Numbered from the stretch's first letter, positions 16,279 to 24,419 are shown. The stretch is 64,000 bases of DNA from MWBF01 sp040772005 (GCA_040772005.1 JAXGYZ010000003.1:682001-746000); one strand, 5' to 3'. Notes: generated from the letters alone by a model not told the origin. Program-made: numbers and translations.

Positions 16279-17178
16279 ATGCGTGAAATCTCACCCGGCA
16301 TCTTCGTGGAGACCGATCAGCGCGGGGCCAACTACGGTGCCATACTGACCAGCGAGGGCTGCATCATCATCGACACGCCGATCGTGCCGAAGCAGGCCGT
16401 GGCCTTCCGCGAAGAACTGCGCCAGATATCCGGCGACAAGCCGTTTCTGTATATCATCAATACGGACCACCATCGCGGCCACATCGTCGGCAACCAGTAT
16501 TTCATGCCGACGCCCGTTGTGGCGCATGACATCGCCTGGAAGCACATGAAGGGCTATGGCGATAACTTCAAACAGCGCGTCATCGATTCCTTCAAGAAGG
16601 AACCGGAGATCCAGGCACAGTTCACGAACATCCAGATTATCGTGCCCAGGATCACGTTCTCGCACCGGCTGGATATCGTGCGCGGCGGCCGCGACCTGCG
16701 CATCATGAAGATCGGCGGCCACACCGCGGCCACCTCCGTCATCTGGCTGCCCAACGAGCGCATCCTGTTCGTCGGTGATGCGGTCTGGGTCGATCAGCAC
16801 CCGTACATGGCGCAGGCCAACTCGAAGGAATGGCTGGACGGGCTGACCTATATCCGCAAGTTCAAGGCCGACCAGATTGTGCCGGGCCGCGGGCCTGTCT
16901 GCGGCCGCGATGCGACGGAGCAGATGTCCGAGTACATCCGCTACATGCGGGCGCGGGTGCGAACCTTCCACCGCCAGAACCGCTCCAAGCAGGAGACGGT
17001 CCAGACGGTGCTGCGCGAGGTTGTCGGCTGGTTCCCCATCTCCCCGGCCCTGAAGTCCAAGACCGAGTCGCAGATCAAACAGGGCATCGGCCGCATCTGG
17101 AACGAGATGGAGAAGGCCGCGAAGGCCAAAGATAAGGCGGAACCTGAAGCCGAGGCTGAAGAGGCCGGGGACGAGTAA
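16279..17178 (+). CDS. Metallo-beta-lactamase-fold hydrolase with altered metal motif
   Basis: A 299-residue cytosolic protein. The fold is visible in TDHHRGH (62-68), KIGGHTAAT, and LFVGDAVWVD. The canonical HxHxDH reads DHHRGH here, so the first His and the catalytic Asp are replaced while two His remain; metal content may therefore differ from typical glyoxalase II or lactonase relatives. After about residue 200 a helical region (MSEYIRYMRARVRTFHRQN) precedes a low-complexity Ala/Glu/Lys tail. The ATG at 16279 is chosen because the domain begins at once (MREISPGIFVETDQRG) and GAGGT lies upstream. Reaction unknown. Confidence 0.82.
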   Translation: MREISPGIFVETDQRGANYGAILTSEGCIIIDTPIVPKQAVAFREELRQISGDKPFLYIINTDHHRGHIVGNQYFMPTPVVAHDIAWKHMKGYGDNFKQRVIDSFKKEPEIQAQFTNIQIIVPRITFSHRLDIVRGGRDLRIMKIGGHTAATSVIWLPNERILFVGDAVWVDQHPYMAQANSKEWLDGLTYIRKFKADQIVPGRGPVCGRDATEQMSEYIRYMRARVRTFHRQNRSKQETVQTVLREVVGWFPISPALKSKTESQIKQGIGRIWNEMEKAAKAKDKAEPEAEAEEAGDE

Positions 17179-17187
17179 AGCGTAAAC

Positions 17188-18210
17188 ATGGCGCGTGCAA
17201 TCCGAACCAGTCAAATGACGCCCGCAGCAGAACTGCGGGTCACGCCCGCGGATGAACTGCGGGAACTTCTGGGCCGCGTTGAGAAGCGGCTCGCTAACCT
17301 CCGCGGCAGCGGCCAGGAAGCCGCCGAACTGCTGCTGGACCTGGACCGGATCGACGAGCTCTGGCCGGAGCTTGAGGCGCAGGGCGTTGACCTGCGTCCC
17401 GAAGCTGGCCGTTGGGACACGATCCAGGCGCAACTGCGGCGCAACGGGCCGCGCGTGCTGCGCGAGCTATGGGCCGCCGGCGGGCTGGACCAGTTGCGCG
17501 CGCGCCAGCACGGCGCCGCGACCGGGCTGGCGTGGTGGTGGCAGCTCGATGACCTGGTGCGGCAGGAGAGCATAGTCCGCTGGCGGCGCACGCTGGTGAC
17601 GCTGGGTGTGGTCGCAATGGTGGCCGTGGGCGCGTGGCTGCTTCTGCGCACGCTCTTCCCGGTCGATCCGCAGGTGCAGGCTGCGCTGTCGGCCCAGACT
17701 GCGGGCGAGCAGAAGATCATCAACTACGGCGACTACACAGGGGCGCTGGCGGACTTCCAGGCGGCGGCTGAGCATACGCCCGACGATCCGGATGTATGGA
17801 TCCGCATCGGTGCGGTGCTGGAGAAGCTGGGCGATACGCGGGCCGCGCAGGAGAACTATGACCGTGCGCTCCGGCTCAGCGAGGGCGCGCGCGCGTTTCA
17901 TCTGGCGCGCGCCGGCATCTACCTGGGCTTTCTCATGTACGACGAGGCTTACGCCGATACCCAGGCGGTCCTGGCCGAGGAGCCGAAGAACGCAGTCGCG
18001 TGGTACTATCTCGGTTCGGTGTATGAGGGGCAGGGCAAGCTGGAGCTGGCGGTGGATGCCCTGGAGAAAACGTCCGAGTACGCGAGCGAGAGCAACCAGT
18101 CGGAGCTCGTTGCGCTGGCGCGCTATCGCATGGCCATGCTGATGCAGCAGGTCGGCCTGGGCGATATGCGTGAGCCGGAGCCGACCGTGACCGCCACGCC
18201 CGAAGCCTGA
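17188..18210 (+). CDS. TPR-repeat membrane protein
   Basis: A 340-residue protein. An N-terminal cytoplasmic helical region (about 1-130) contains paired hydrophobic heptads around LLDLDRIDELWPEL. One membrane helix follows (about 137-155, TLVTLGVVAMVAVGAWLLL). The exported C-terminal half (about 165-310) holds four tetratricopeptide units, for example DYTGALADFQAAAEHTPDDP and AVAWYYLGSVYEGQGKLELA. The tail EPEPTVTATPEA is a short Thr/Pro stretch. TPR domains mediate protein contacts. It starts 9 nt after the metallo-hydrolase gene, so probably one operon. Confidence 0.78.
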   Translation: MARAIRTSQMTPAAELRVTPADELRELLGRVEKRLANLRGSGQEAAELLLDLDRIDELWPELEAQGVDLRPEAGRWDTIQAQLRRNGPRVLRELWAAGGLDQLRARQHGAATGLAWWWQLDDLVRQESIVRWRRTLVTLGVVAMVAVGAWLLLRTLFPVDPQVQAALSAQTAGEQKIINYGDYTGALADFQAAAEHTPDDPDVWIRIGAVLEKLGDTRAAQENYDRALRLSEGARAFHLARAGIYLGFLMYDEAYADTQAVLAEEPKNAVAWYYLGSVYEGQGKLELAVDALEKTSEYASESNQSELVALARYRMAMLMQQVGLGDMREPEPTVTATPEA

Positions 18211-18215
18211 GCACA

Positions 18216-18305
18216 ACCACCGAATACGCGGACCACACGGAAGGCGAATCGAGCCTCTTATAGGTCAAAGAATCATTCTTCCGCGTGATCCGTCTATTCT
18301 GTGGT
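18216..18305. repeat. 90-bp inverted-repeat element between convergent genes
   Basis: A 28-nt left arm (18216-18243, ACCACCGAATACGCGGACC...) pairs with the right arm (18278-18305), with 23 of 28 positions matching and a 34-nt spacer. It lies between the converging TPR and phosphatase-family genes and could act as a bidirectional terminator. A solitary copy of the same arm is at 25975-26002, so it is a dispersed repeat. Confidence 0.72.
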
Positions 18306-18322
18306 CATATATAGCTCTGGTG

Positions 18323-19255
18323 TTACGCCTGTACTAGGCTCCCCGCAATCGCCCGCATGATGGCCGGCGCGATGTCCGGCAGGCTGTGCAATGCCGCGGC
18401 CATGCGCCGCCGGTGTTCTTCCGCGCCGATGATCAGGGCGGGGACCGGGTTCATCGTGTGGCCGCGCGTGCTCAGGTCTTCCATGTTGCCGTGATCCGAC
18501 GTGAGTACGATGAGACCCGCGCTGTCGTCCCAGGCATCCGTCAGCCCGCCGAGCATCGCATCCACGCTTTCCAGCAGCGCACACGCCTCGGCCATGTCCT
18601 GCCCGTGGCCTGCATAGTCGCTCAGCCAGTACTCGAAGAAGGTGAAATCCGCCCCGGCGGCCAGCGCGGCCATCCGCGCGCCTGCCTCACGGGCGGTCAG
18701 CAGCGGCGTGTCGGCCAGTCCCAACCGCTCGCGCCACGCGTGGCCCGTGAAGTCTGCGGAGAGCGCGCGGCCGGCCCGCAGGTCATCCGTGGTCTTGAGT
18801 GCGAGGCCGGCGCTGACGGCTGCCTGAGGAATCGCGGAATAGAGCCGCCGGCCCGACTGGATGGCCGCAAAGTAGCTCGGCGGGTAGGCGTTCAGGAAGT
18901 CGGCGCGGCGCCCCATCCGCCGCACCGCGCGGAACACATTGCCGTTCGCCAGGAGATTGACGATCGCCTGGTTGGGCCACGGCCCGTAGTGGGAGCCGAT
19001 CAACGCGGGCACATTCAGCCCGGTCAGCAGCGCAGCCTGCCCGCTGGCGGATTGCGGCATACCGGCCACGTCGAGGCAGGCATCCAGGCCGGCGACGGAA
19101 GCGCGCGCCGTTTCCAGCGGTGTACTGCCCGCGACCAGGCGGCGGCCGTCCAGCAGCCGCGCCAGGTTCGGCATGTCTGCACGCGCCAGTGGATTGGTGG
19201 CCGGATCCTCCGGGCCAAGCCCGACGCCATCCAGAAATAAGAATAACACGCGCAT
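18323..19255 (-). CDS. Alkaline phosphatase-superfamily metalloenzyme
   Basis: A 310-residue protein of the phosphopentomutase / cofactor-independent phosphoglycerate mutase superfamily. LFLFLDGVGLG holds the first metal-binding Asp. QSASGQAALLTG contains the nucleophile region. TSDHGNMED carries the Asp-His metal ligands, and GHTMNPVP the last His. It is shorter than iPGM and lacks its inserted domain, so the substrate is uncertain; such proteins are often annotated simply as metalloenzyme domain proteins. The ATG at 19255 has AGGAGGAGC upstream, and an upstream in-frame ATG at 19339 lacks one. It is divergent from the DUF456 gene. Confidence 0.85.
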   Translation of the reverse strand: MRVLFLFLDGVGLGPEDPATNPLARADMPNLARLLDGRRLVAGSTPLETARASVAGLDACLDVAGMPQSASGQAALLTGLNVPALIGSHYGPWPNQAIVNLLANGNVFRAVRRMGRRADFLNAYPPSYFAAIQSGRRLYSAIPQAAVSAGLALKTTDDLRAGRALSADFTGHAWRERLGLADTPLLTAREAGARMAALAAGADFTFFEYWLSDYAGHGQDMAEACALLESVDAMLGGLTDAWDDSAGLIVLTSDHGNMEDLSTRGHTMNPVPALIIGAEEHRRRMAAALHSLPDIAPAIMRAIAGSLVQA

Positions 19256-19307
19256 GTGCGCAGCTCCTCCTGGCTGTGAGGCCCTATCATACCGCAGATC
19301 GGGTTTC

Positions 19308-19335
19308 TTGCGCGAGATGTGGAATACAGTATGAT
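19308..19335 (+). promoter_or_regulatory. Promoter for the DUF456 gene
   Basis: TTGCGC (19308-19313), a 16-bp spacer and TATGAT (19330-19335), 36 nt before the GTG start. On the opposite strand a TATGAT-like -10 near 19287-19292 could serve the divergent phosphatase-family gene. Confidence 0.5.
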
Positions 19336-19371
19336 ACACGCCATCGGAGATTTGAGGAGGAGATTGCTAGC

Positions 19372-19881
19372 GTGGAAAACCTGCCCTTTTGGGTCGCGTT
19401 GTTGGTTATGCTGATCGGGTTGGCCGGGACGGTGCTGCCCGGCCTGCCTGGTGTCGGCTTCATCTGGCTGGCGGCCCTGGTCTATGGTTTTGTCGAAGGA
19501 TTCGCGACCATGACGCCGTGGGTGCTGGTGGTGTTGGGCGTGCTGGCCGCCATCGGGATGGTGGCCGATTTCGTCCTGACGCAGGCCGCCACGAAGATGG
19601 CGGGCGCCTCCTGGCAGGCGATTGCCGCGGGCAGCGTGCTGGGCATCGTAGGCTTCTTGCTCGGCCTGTTCGTTGGCGGCATCGGCGCCCTGCCCGCGGC
19701 AGTCATCGGCACGCTGGTCGGCATCCTGGTCGTGGAGTTCCAGCACCGCAAGGACTGGGCCGACGCGCTGAGGGCCGGCGGCGGTTGGCTGGCAGGGTGC
19801 ATTGCGTCGCGTGCGTTGCAGCTTGTATTAGGCGTGGTGATGATCGGTATTTTCGTCTGGCGTGCCGGCTTCATCGGTTAG
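19372..19881 (+). CDS. DUF456 family membrane protein
   Basis: A 169-residue integral membrane protein with four to five hydrophobic helices and glycine-rich packing motifs (GTVLPGLPGVGFIWLAALVY, GFLLGLFVGGIGALPAAVIG), the pattern of the DUF456 family. Function unknown; the family is predicted to sit in the cytoplasmic membrane. The start is the GTG at 19372, behind a strong GAGGAGGAG site. Upstream in-frame ATG codons lie inside the divergent gene. It is followed 12 nt later by yjjX. Confidence 0.85.
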   Translation: MENLPFWVALLVMLIGLAGTVLPGLPGVGFIWLAALVYGFVEGFATMTPWVLVVLGVLAAIGMVADFVLTQAATKMAGASWQAIAAGSVLGIVGFLLGLFVGGIGALPAAVIGTLVGILVVEFQHRKDWADALRAGGGWLAGCIASRALQLVLGVVMIGIFVWRAGFIG

Positions 19882-19893
19882 GGGGAGTGTGCC

Positions 19894-20433
19894 TTGAAGG
19901 TGCTTGTCGGTTCGCTGAATCCGGTCAAGACCGCAGCGGTGCGCGATGTGTTTGCGGCGCACTTCGGCCAGGTGGACGTCGATAGCTATGAGGTCGCATC
20001 CGGCGTCTCAGCCATGCCCGCAGGCGATGACACCTTCGCCGGCGCGGAAAACCGGGTGCGCAGCCTGCTGGCCCTCAATCGGGAACGGAACTTGGGTGCA
20101 GCGTACTGCGTGGGGCTGGAAGGCGGGATGGCCGAGTGGCACGGCCGCTGGCTGTCGTTCGGGGTGCTGTGCATCGGCGATGCGGCGGGGCGTCTCGGCT
20201 TCGGCGTGTCGCCCATGTACGAGCTGCCGCCCGGCATCATCGCGGCGCTGGCCGGCGGGGAGGAACTGGGGACGGTCATCGACCGGCTCAGCGGGCAGCA
20301 CAACTCCAAGCAGCGGGGCGGGGCCATCGGCTACCTGACGCAGGGCCGCGTGGATCGGCGGCTGCTCTACGCGCAGGGGTTGGAGATGGCCCTGGTGCCT
20401 TTTCTGAATTCAGAGATGTACGGCGCGGCCTGA
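19894..20433 (+). CDS. yjjX: Inosine/xanthosine triphosphatase (YjjX/DUF84 family)
   Basis: A 179-residue NTPase that removes non-canonical purine nucleotides (ITP, XTP). The opening KVLVGSLNPVKTAAV and the stretch TFAGAENRV..LLA, CVGLEGGM and SGQHNSKQRGGAIGYLT match YjjX. It uses a TTG start at 19894, supported by GGGGGAG 6 nt upstream and by the family's typical N-terminus beginning MKVxVGSxNP. It is probably cotranscribed with the DUF456 gene. Confidence 0.92.
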   Translation: MKVLVGSLNPVKTAAVRDVFAAHFGQVDVDSYEVASGVSAMPAGDDTFAGAENRVRSLLALNRERNLGAAYCVGLEGGMAEWHGRWLSFGVLCIGDAAGRLGFGVSPMYELPPGIIAALAGGEELGTVIDRLSGQHNSKQRGGAIGYLTQGRVDRRLLYAQGLEMALVPFLNSEMYGAA

Positions 20434-20486
20434 GTGACAGTCGGCGGTCTGCTCGCGGCCGGCTGTGCCGCCACAGGCGATACGCG

Positions 20487-21050
20487 CTACTTGATCTGCG
20501 CTAACTGGTCGTTCACATCCTCCAGGTCGAACGCCTCGGGATCGAAGCTGCCGCCGATCCATTCCAGCATCTCGTCGTGTTCGGGATGCTCGGGGTCGCG
20601 GATGGCTTCCAGGAAATCCGGGTAGCTCCAGATGCCGCCCACATCTTCCGGCGGACAGGCGCGCTTGCCGGTCAGGCAGCGCGGATAGTGCACGCCGGGC
20701 TCTGGCGGCAGGACCTTTTCAACTTCCAGCACGTGTTCCCAGGAGTCCCCGAAGTCATACTCATAGCGGAACTTGAACTTCTCGCCACTGACGAATTGCT
20801 TTAGCTTCACGGCCCGATCGCTGCGGATGCCTAAGTCGGGATCAGGCTGCCCGTACTCCATGTTGCCGATCCGGAAGGCATGGAGGTGGTAATCCTCCCA
20901 TCCCATGACGATCTGCAGGATGGTGTGCAAGCGCACGAGCGTGATATCATCCCGCACCTGGATGCGCCGCCAGATGGGCGGTCTGATGCCGTTTAGCGTG
21001 ACCTTGATCTGATAGATGGTCGACTGTGAGGGTGGGGGTTTAGCGGGCAT
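20487..21050 (-). CDS. Plasmid pRiA4b ORF-3 family protein
   Basis: A 187-residue protein with the PF07929 pattern: YQIKVTLNGIRPPIWRRIQV, then LH.ILQIVMGWEDYHLHAF, YDFGDSWEHVLEVEK, and CLTGKRACPPEDVGGIWSYPDFLEAI. The family is widespread and of unknown function. The ATG at 21050 has GAGGAG upstream. It lies 4 nt after the stop of the acidic hypothetical, so they are cotranscribed. It ends convergent to yjjX. Confidence 0.92.
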   Translation of the reverse strand: MPAKPPPSQSTIYQIKVTLNGIRPPIWRRIQVRDDITLVRLHTILQIVMGWEDYHLHAFRIGNMEYGQPDPDLGIRSDRAVKLKQFVSGEKFKFRYEYDFGDSWEHVLEVEKVLPPEPGVHYPRCLTGKRACPPEDVGGIWSYPDFLEAIRDPEHPEHDEMLEWIGGSFDPEAFDLEDVNDQLAQIK

Positions 21051-21054
21051 GATC

Positions 21055-21396
21055 TTACTCCTCATACTCCTCGAAATCATCTGACAGACGATCAAACGCA
21101 GGGGGACCGAGCTGTGCAACGTAATCGAAATTGCCCTCGCCTGCCGTGCGCATCAACTGCTGGAGGATGGCCTGCACATTGTCGTGCGGGCCGCTTATGA
21201 AGAGCGGCTTACCCTCTTTGCCGAACTCGATTCGTCCGGTCACGGGGTGCGCGTCAGGCGAATCGAGCACGAGTTGGGCGAGCTTGAAGTCAGCATCAGG
21301 GCGGAAACCCCAGCGGGCAGCGTATTCGACGCCTCCGTCTTCTTCACTGTCTGCCTCCTCGTATGAACCTACAGCAACTCCGCCAGCGTCCACCAC
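21055..21396 (-). CDS. Small acidic hypothetical protein
   Basis: About 113 residues, not recognised. The body (GRIEFGKEGKPLFISGPHDNVQAILQQLMRTA) suggests one small alpha/beta domain, and both ends are acidic (EEADSEEDGG; DDFEEYEE). The listed start is the GTG at 21396, which overlaps the end of the AlkZ-like gene by 28 nt; a shorter product is possible because no good ribosome binding site matches this start. Coupling with the genes on either side argues that it is real. Confidence 0.55.
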   Translation of the reverse strand: MVDAGGVAVGSYEEADSEEDGGVEYAARWGFRPDADFKLAQLVLDSPDAHPVTGRIEFGKEGKPLFISGPHDNVQAILQQLMRTAGEGNFDYVAQLGPPAFDRLSDDFEEYEE

Positions 21397-22226
21397 TCGC
21401 CGGGAGTCGCTTCGTAGCGGATGCCGGGGCGGGCCATACCCGCTGTTTCCAGAGTAGCCAGCGCGGCTGCGGCCTCTGCCTTGGGCCAGCCGAACAGAGC
21501 TTCGACCTGCCGCGCCTGGGCCGCACCGACCGAACGCAGATATAGCTCCACCAGACGCGTGCGCGCGGCGGCCTGGCGGATGGGTCGCGCCTGCTCTGCC
21601 AGGTCAGGGTAGTAGCGGTGCGTCAGCTCGTAGATGAAGGCGTACTTCCACGCGCCCACCTGCGCGACGCCGGTCGGCAGCAGCTTGAAGTCGGCCTGGA
21701 GCGTGAGCATGGCCCGGTTGAACGCGGCATCGCTCTCGCGCGTGGTCATGCGGGCGGCCCGGCGGAGGGCCGGGCTGTCCAGCGGCCCCTGGCTCAACAG
21801 CGCCTCGTAGATGGTTTTGGCCTCGTGGCTCAATCGCCCCTCGCGGTACTGCTGCAGGTAATCCTCCTCGGGCGCACCGTAGTTCTCCGACAGGGCATAG
21901 AAATAGGGCAGCGCATCGTGCGCGATGAAGGTGGATTTCTTGCGTAGGACCTTCGCGTAGTACCACACGCGGGCGCCGAGCAGCTCATCTTTCCAGCCCC
22001 AGGTCACATGGCCTGGGTCGTCGTGCGCGTCCGGCACGGGGCGGTCACCGGCCACCGCGGCCCACAGGCTCGGCAGCTCGGTCCCCTTGACGGGCCAGAA
22101 GAACATGAATCCGCGTTCGTTGACGAACGCGATGGCCTGCTTCTTGGTGTGGATGCGCAGGTCCGGCGTCAGGCGGTAGGTCCGGCGGCGATAATCGGTG
22201 ATGCGGTCGAAAGCAGGTAGGGTCAT
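21369..22226 (-). CDS. AlkZ/YcaQ-like winged-helix DNA glycosylase-related protein
   Basis: A 285-residue protein resembling the HTH_42 (AlkZ/YcaQ) family, whose characterised members unhook interstrand DNA crosslinks and remove alkylated bases. Visible features are an N-terminal YRRRTYRLTPDLRI, the central RVWYYAKVLRKKSTFIAHDALPYFYAL, and C-terminal winged-helix-like segments (TRLVELYLRSVGAAQARQVEALFGWPKAEA). The catalytic QxQ or QxD motif of AlkZ is not obvious, so it may be a divergent member without that activity. The ATG at 22226 is preferred; an ATG at 22256 would add ten residues. Confidence 0.65.
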   Translation of the reverse strand: MTLPAFDRITDYRRRTYRLTPDLRIHTKKQAIAFVNERGFMFFWPVKGTELPSLWAAVAGDRPVPDAHDDPGHVTWGWKDELLGARVWYYAKVLRKKSTFIAHDALPYFYALSENYGAPEEDYLQQYREGRLSHEAKTIYEALLSQGPLDSPALRRAARMTTRESDAAFNRAMLTLQADFKLLPTGVAQVGAWKYAFIYELTHRYYPDLAEQARPIRQAAARTRLVELYLRSVGAAQARQVEALFGWPKAEAAAALATLETAGMARPGIRYEATPGEWWTLAELL

Positions 22227-22251
22227 GGTCGTGGCGTGCGCTATCTGGCAG

Positions 22252-22286
22252 AACAAACCAGGTTTCTGCCAGAAACCTGGTTTGTT
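22252..22286. repeat. Perfect 16-bp inverted repeat (AAACCTGG type)
   Basis: AACAAACCAGGTTTCT (22252-22267) is followed by GCC and its exact complement (22271-22286), giving a very stable hairpin between two minus-strand genes. It is likely to terminate transcription from the aldo/keto reductase gene. The GGTTTC/GAAACC core recurs inside the FMN riboswitch insertion at 10261-10294. Confidence 0.7.
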
Positions 22287-22314
22287 TGGGGAGTCGGGCG
22301 ACCGCAGGTCGCCG

Positions 22315-23280
22315 CTACTGCGGGCGGTTGTCGAGCACCGCTTCGATGCGCTCCAACACCTCGTCGGTCAGCTTCGGCAGCACGTCGAGCGCCTTCATGT
22401 TCTCATGGACCTGCTCGGCCCGGCTCGCGCCGGTGATTACGGTGCTGACGTTCGGGTTGGTGAGGCACCAGGCCAGCGCCATCTGCGCGGTCGTGCAGCC
22501 CAGCTCGTCCGCGATGGGTTTGAGCTGCCTGACCTTCTCGATGCGCTCCGGCGTGACCGCGGAGTTGCGCAGCCACTCGTAGCCCTGCAGCGAGGCGCGT
22601 GAACCTTCGGGAATGCCGTCGTTGTACTTGCCGGTCAGCACGCCGGACGCCAGCGGGCTCCAGATGGTGGTGCCGTAGCCCAGGTCGCGGTACAGCGGCG
22701 CGTATTCCCGCTCGAAGCGGTCCCGCCACAGCATGTTGTACTGCGGCTGCTCCATGCTCGGCGGGGTCAGCCCATACTGCCGGGCGATGCCGTCGGCTGC
22801 CATGATTTCTGCCGCGCTCCATTCCGAGGTGCCCCAGTAGAATGCCTTGCCCTGCTTGATGACGATGTCCATCGCGCGGACGGTCTCTTCGATGGGCGTC
22901 TCTGGGTCGGGCCGGTGGCAGAAGACCAGGTCTACATAATCCATCTGCAGCCGCCGGAGCGCGCTATTGACACCCTCGATGACGTGCTTGTGCGACAGGC
23001 CGGTGTCGTTCGGGCCATTGCCGCCCCAGAAGATCTTGGTGGAGACGACCACGCTCTCCCGGCGCCAGCCCAGCTTCTTGATCACGTTGCCCATGACGAC
23101 TTCGGCGTTGCCCGCGGCATAGCCCTCGGCGTTGTCGAAGAAGTTGACGCCGTGCTCGTAAGCTGCGGCCATGCACTGTTCAGCCGTATCCTGGCCGACC
23201 TGTCCACCATAAGTCACCCATGCACCGAGCGACAATGCGCTCAACTTCACCCCGGCCTTGCCCATCCGACGATATTCCAT
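22315..23280 (-). CDS. Aldo/keto reductase (Kv-beta-like)
   Basis: A 321-residue NADPH-dependent oxidoreductase with a TIM-barrel fold. The catalytic tetrad is visible as Asp and Tyr in NFFDNAEGYA, Lys in VVSTKIFWGG, and His in LVFCHRPDPE. SLGAWVTYGGQVGQ near the N-terminus and the C-terminal GASRAEQVHENMKA (cofactor clamp) match the voltage-gated potassium channel beta-subunit-like subfamily found as stand-alone bacterial enzymes. Physiological carbonyl substrate unknown. It is transcribed alone; GAGGGAAA lies before the ATG. Confidence 0.92.
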   Translation of the reverse strand: MEYRRMGKAGVKLSALSLGAWVTYGGQVGQDTAEQCMAAAYEHGVNFFDNAEGYAAGNAEVVMGNVIKKLGWRRESVVVSTKIFWGGNGPNDTGLSHKHVIEGVNSALRRLQMDYVDLVFCHRPDPETPIEETVRAMDIVIKQGKAFYWGTSEWSAAEIMAADGIARQYGLTPPSMEQPQYNMLWRDRFEREYAPLYRDLGYGTTIWSPLASGVLTGKYNDGIPEGSRASLQGYEWLRNSAVTPERIEKVRQLKPIADELGCTTAQMALAWCLTNPNVSTVITGASRAEQVHENMKALDVLPKLTDEVLERIEAVLDNRPQ

Positions 23281-23353
23281 GAACGATTTCCCTCCATTTT
23301 TGTGTGAACATGCATTTTCGATTCGATAGCGCCATTATACACGATGTGTGGCG

Positions 23354-23409
23354 GATGCTGGAAGCTGGCCGCTAGAAGCTGGAAACTGGAAGCTGGAAAC
23401 TGGCGAATG
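23354..23409. repeat. Heptamer tandem repeat tract (GAAGCTG/GAAACTG)
   Basis: Eight consecutive 7-bp units (GATGCTG, GAAGCTG, GCCGCTA, GAAGCTG, GAAACTG, GAAGCTG, GAAACTG, GCGAATG). A matching tract in inverse orientation (TTCCAGC, TTCCAGT, TCTTAGC, TTCCGAC) lies at 23522-23549. This is the pattern of the short tandemly repeated repetitive (STRR) sequences known from cyanobacteria. Confidence 0.8.
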
Positions 23410-23428
23410 GAAGAGTGCCAGGAAGGGA

Positions 23429-23508
23429 TATTGGAGTGGAGGCTTCAGCCCGTCAGGCAGGCTGTTCACGTACACGACCCACCCGGCTAAAGCCTTCACT
23501 CCAGTATT
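23429..23508. repeat. 80-bp palindromic repeat (TGGAGTGGAGGCTTCAGCC type)
   Basis: ATATTGGAGTGGAGGCTTCAG at the left pairs with CTAAAGCCTTCACTCCAGTAT at the right (23487-23508) around a spacer of about 37 nt. It resembles dispersed palindromic elements seen in many bacterial genomes. It is flanked on both sides by heptamer tracts in opposite orientation, so the whole 23354-23549 interval is a nested inverted repeat. Confidence 0.65.
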
Positions 23509-23537
23509 ACCGAGACCACCTTTCCAGCTTCCAGTTC

Positions 23538-24419
23538 TTAGCTTCCGACCTCCAGCCGCACGGCGTTGCCGGATGGATCGCGAACGAGCAGCGCGTCCTC
23601 GTGCAACTCAACGCGAGCGCCGGCGGCCTCCAGGCGCGTCCGGGTCGCCTCCAATGCAGCCATATCAGGCAGCAGCAGTGTGAAATGTTCCAAGCCAACC
23701 GAGTCCGGCGGCGGGGATGCTGCACCCGCGCTGGCCCATGTGTTGACCCCCACGTGATGATGATACCCACCCGCGGACAGGAAGGCCGCCGACGCGCGGC
23801 CGCGCGCGGCAGCTGCTGACGGGTAGCGCTGCATGAGGTCGAGCCCCAAGCCGCGCGTGTAGAAGTCTTCCGCCTCGGCGAGGTCTCGTACCTGCAGGTG
23901 GATGTGCCCCATGCGCGTGCCGCGGGGCAGCCCTTCCCACTCGCCGCCGGATTCGGCCAGCACGGCCTCAGCGTCGAGCGACTCCGTCACCATCGACAGC
24001 TCGCCGTCCTCAAACGGCCATTCGGCGCGCGGGCGGTCGCGATAGATCTCGATGCCGTTGCCGTCCGGGTCGGCCAGGTACAGCGCCTCGCTGACGCCGT
24101 GGTCGGACGCCCCCTGAAGGGGATAGCGCGTGTCCAGCAGCCGCCGCAAGGTCGCACCCAGGCTGGCGCGATCCGGCACGAGGATGGCAAAGTGATACAG
24201 CCCGGTCGAGCGCGGCGGGCGGGATCGGGCGTTCGGCGCGGCAGAGAGCACGAGCAGCGCCCGGCCGTCAAGGCCGTGCAACGTGACAGTATCGGCGTTG
24301 GATGCCTGGGGTTGCGGCTGTAACCCCAGCACATCGCGATAGAAACCAAAGGCTCGATCCATATCAGCCACGCGCAGGTGTACGGGCCCCATAGTCGTCT
24401 CTGGGGGTAGTTGGTTCAT
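23538..24419 (-). CDS. VOC-family ring-cleaving dioxygenase (CatE-like)
   Basis: A 293-residue protein made of two tandem vicinal-oxygen-chelate domains. MGPVHLRVADMDRAFGFYRDVLGL opens the first, and MGHIHLQVRDLAEAEDFYTRGLGL the second. Candidate Fe(II) ligands are His in HIHLQV, His in VGLEHFTLLLPD, and Glu in the VRLEV C-terminus. The first domain keeps DPDGNGIEIY. The family includes catechol 2,3-dioxygenase CatE of Bacillus. Its last codons and stop TAA lie inside a heptamer repeat (23522-23549), so the C-terminus may have been reshaped by that repeat. Confidence 0.88.
   Translation of the reverse strand: MNQLPPETTMGPVHLRVADMDRAFGFYRDVLGLQPQPQASNADTVTLHGLDGRALLVLSAAPNARSRPPRSTGLYHFAILVPDRASLGATLRRLLDTRYPLQGASDHGVSEALYLADPDGNGIEIYRDRPRAEWPFEDGELSMVTESLDAEAVLAESGGEWEGLPRGTRMGHIHLQVRDLAEAEDFYTRGLGLDLMQRYPSAAAARGRASAAFLSAGGYHHHVGVNTWASAGAASPPPDSVGLEHFTLLLPDMAALEATRTRLEAAGARVELHEDALLVRDPSGNAVRLEVGS

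Noticed and set aside
16213..16279. Upstream in-frame start for the metallo-beta-lactamase-fold gene
   Set aside because: It would overlap the AlaX-type gene and encode a Cys/Arg-rich segment without homology-like features. The ATG at 16279 has a ribosome binding site and begins the domain directly.
23354..23549. Possible CRISPR array because of regularly repeated units
   Set aside because: The units are 7 bp with no unique spacers, no 25-37 bp repeats, and no cas genes anywhere in the window.
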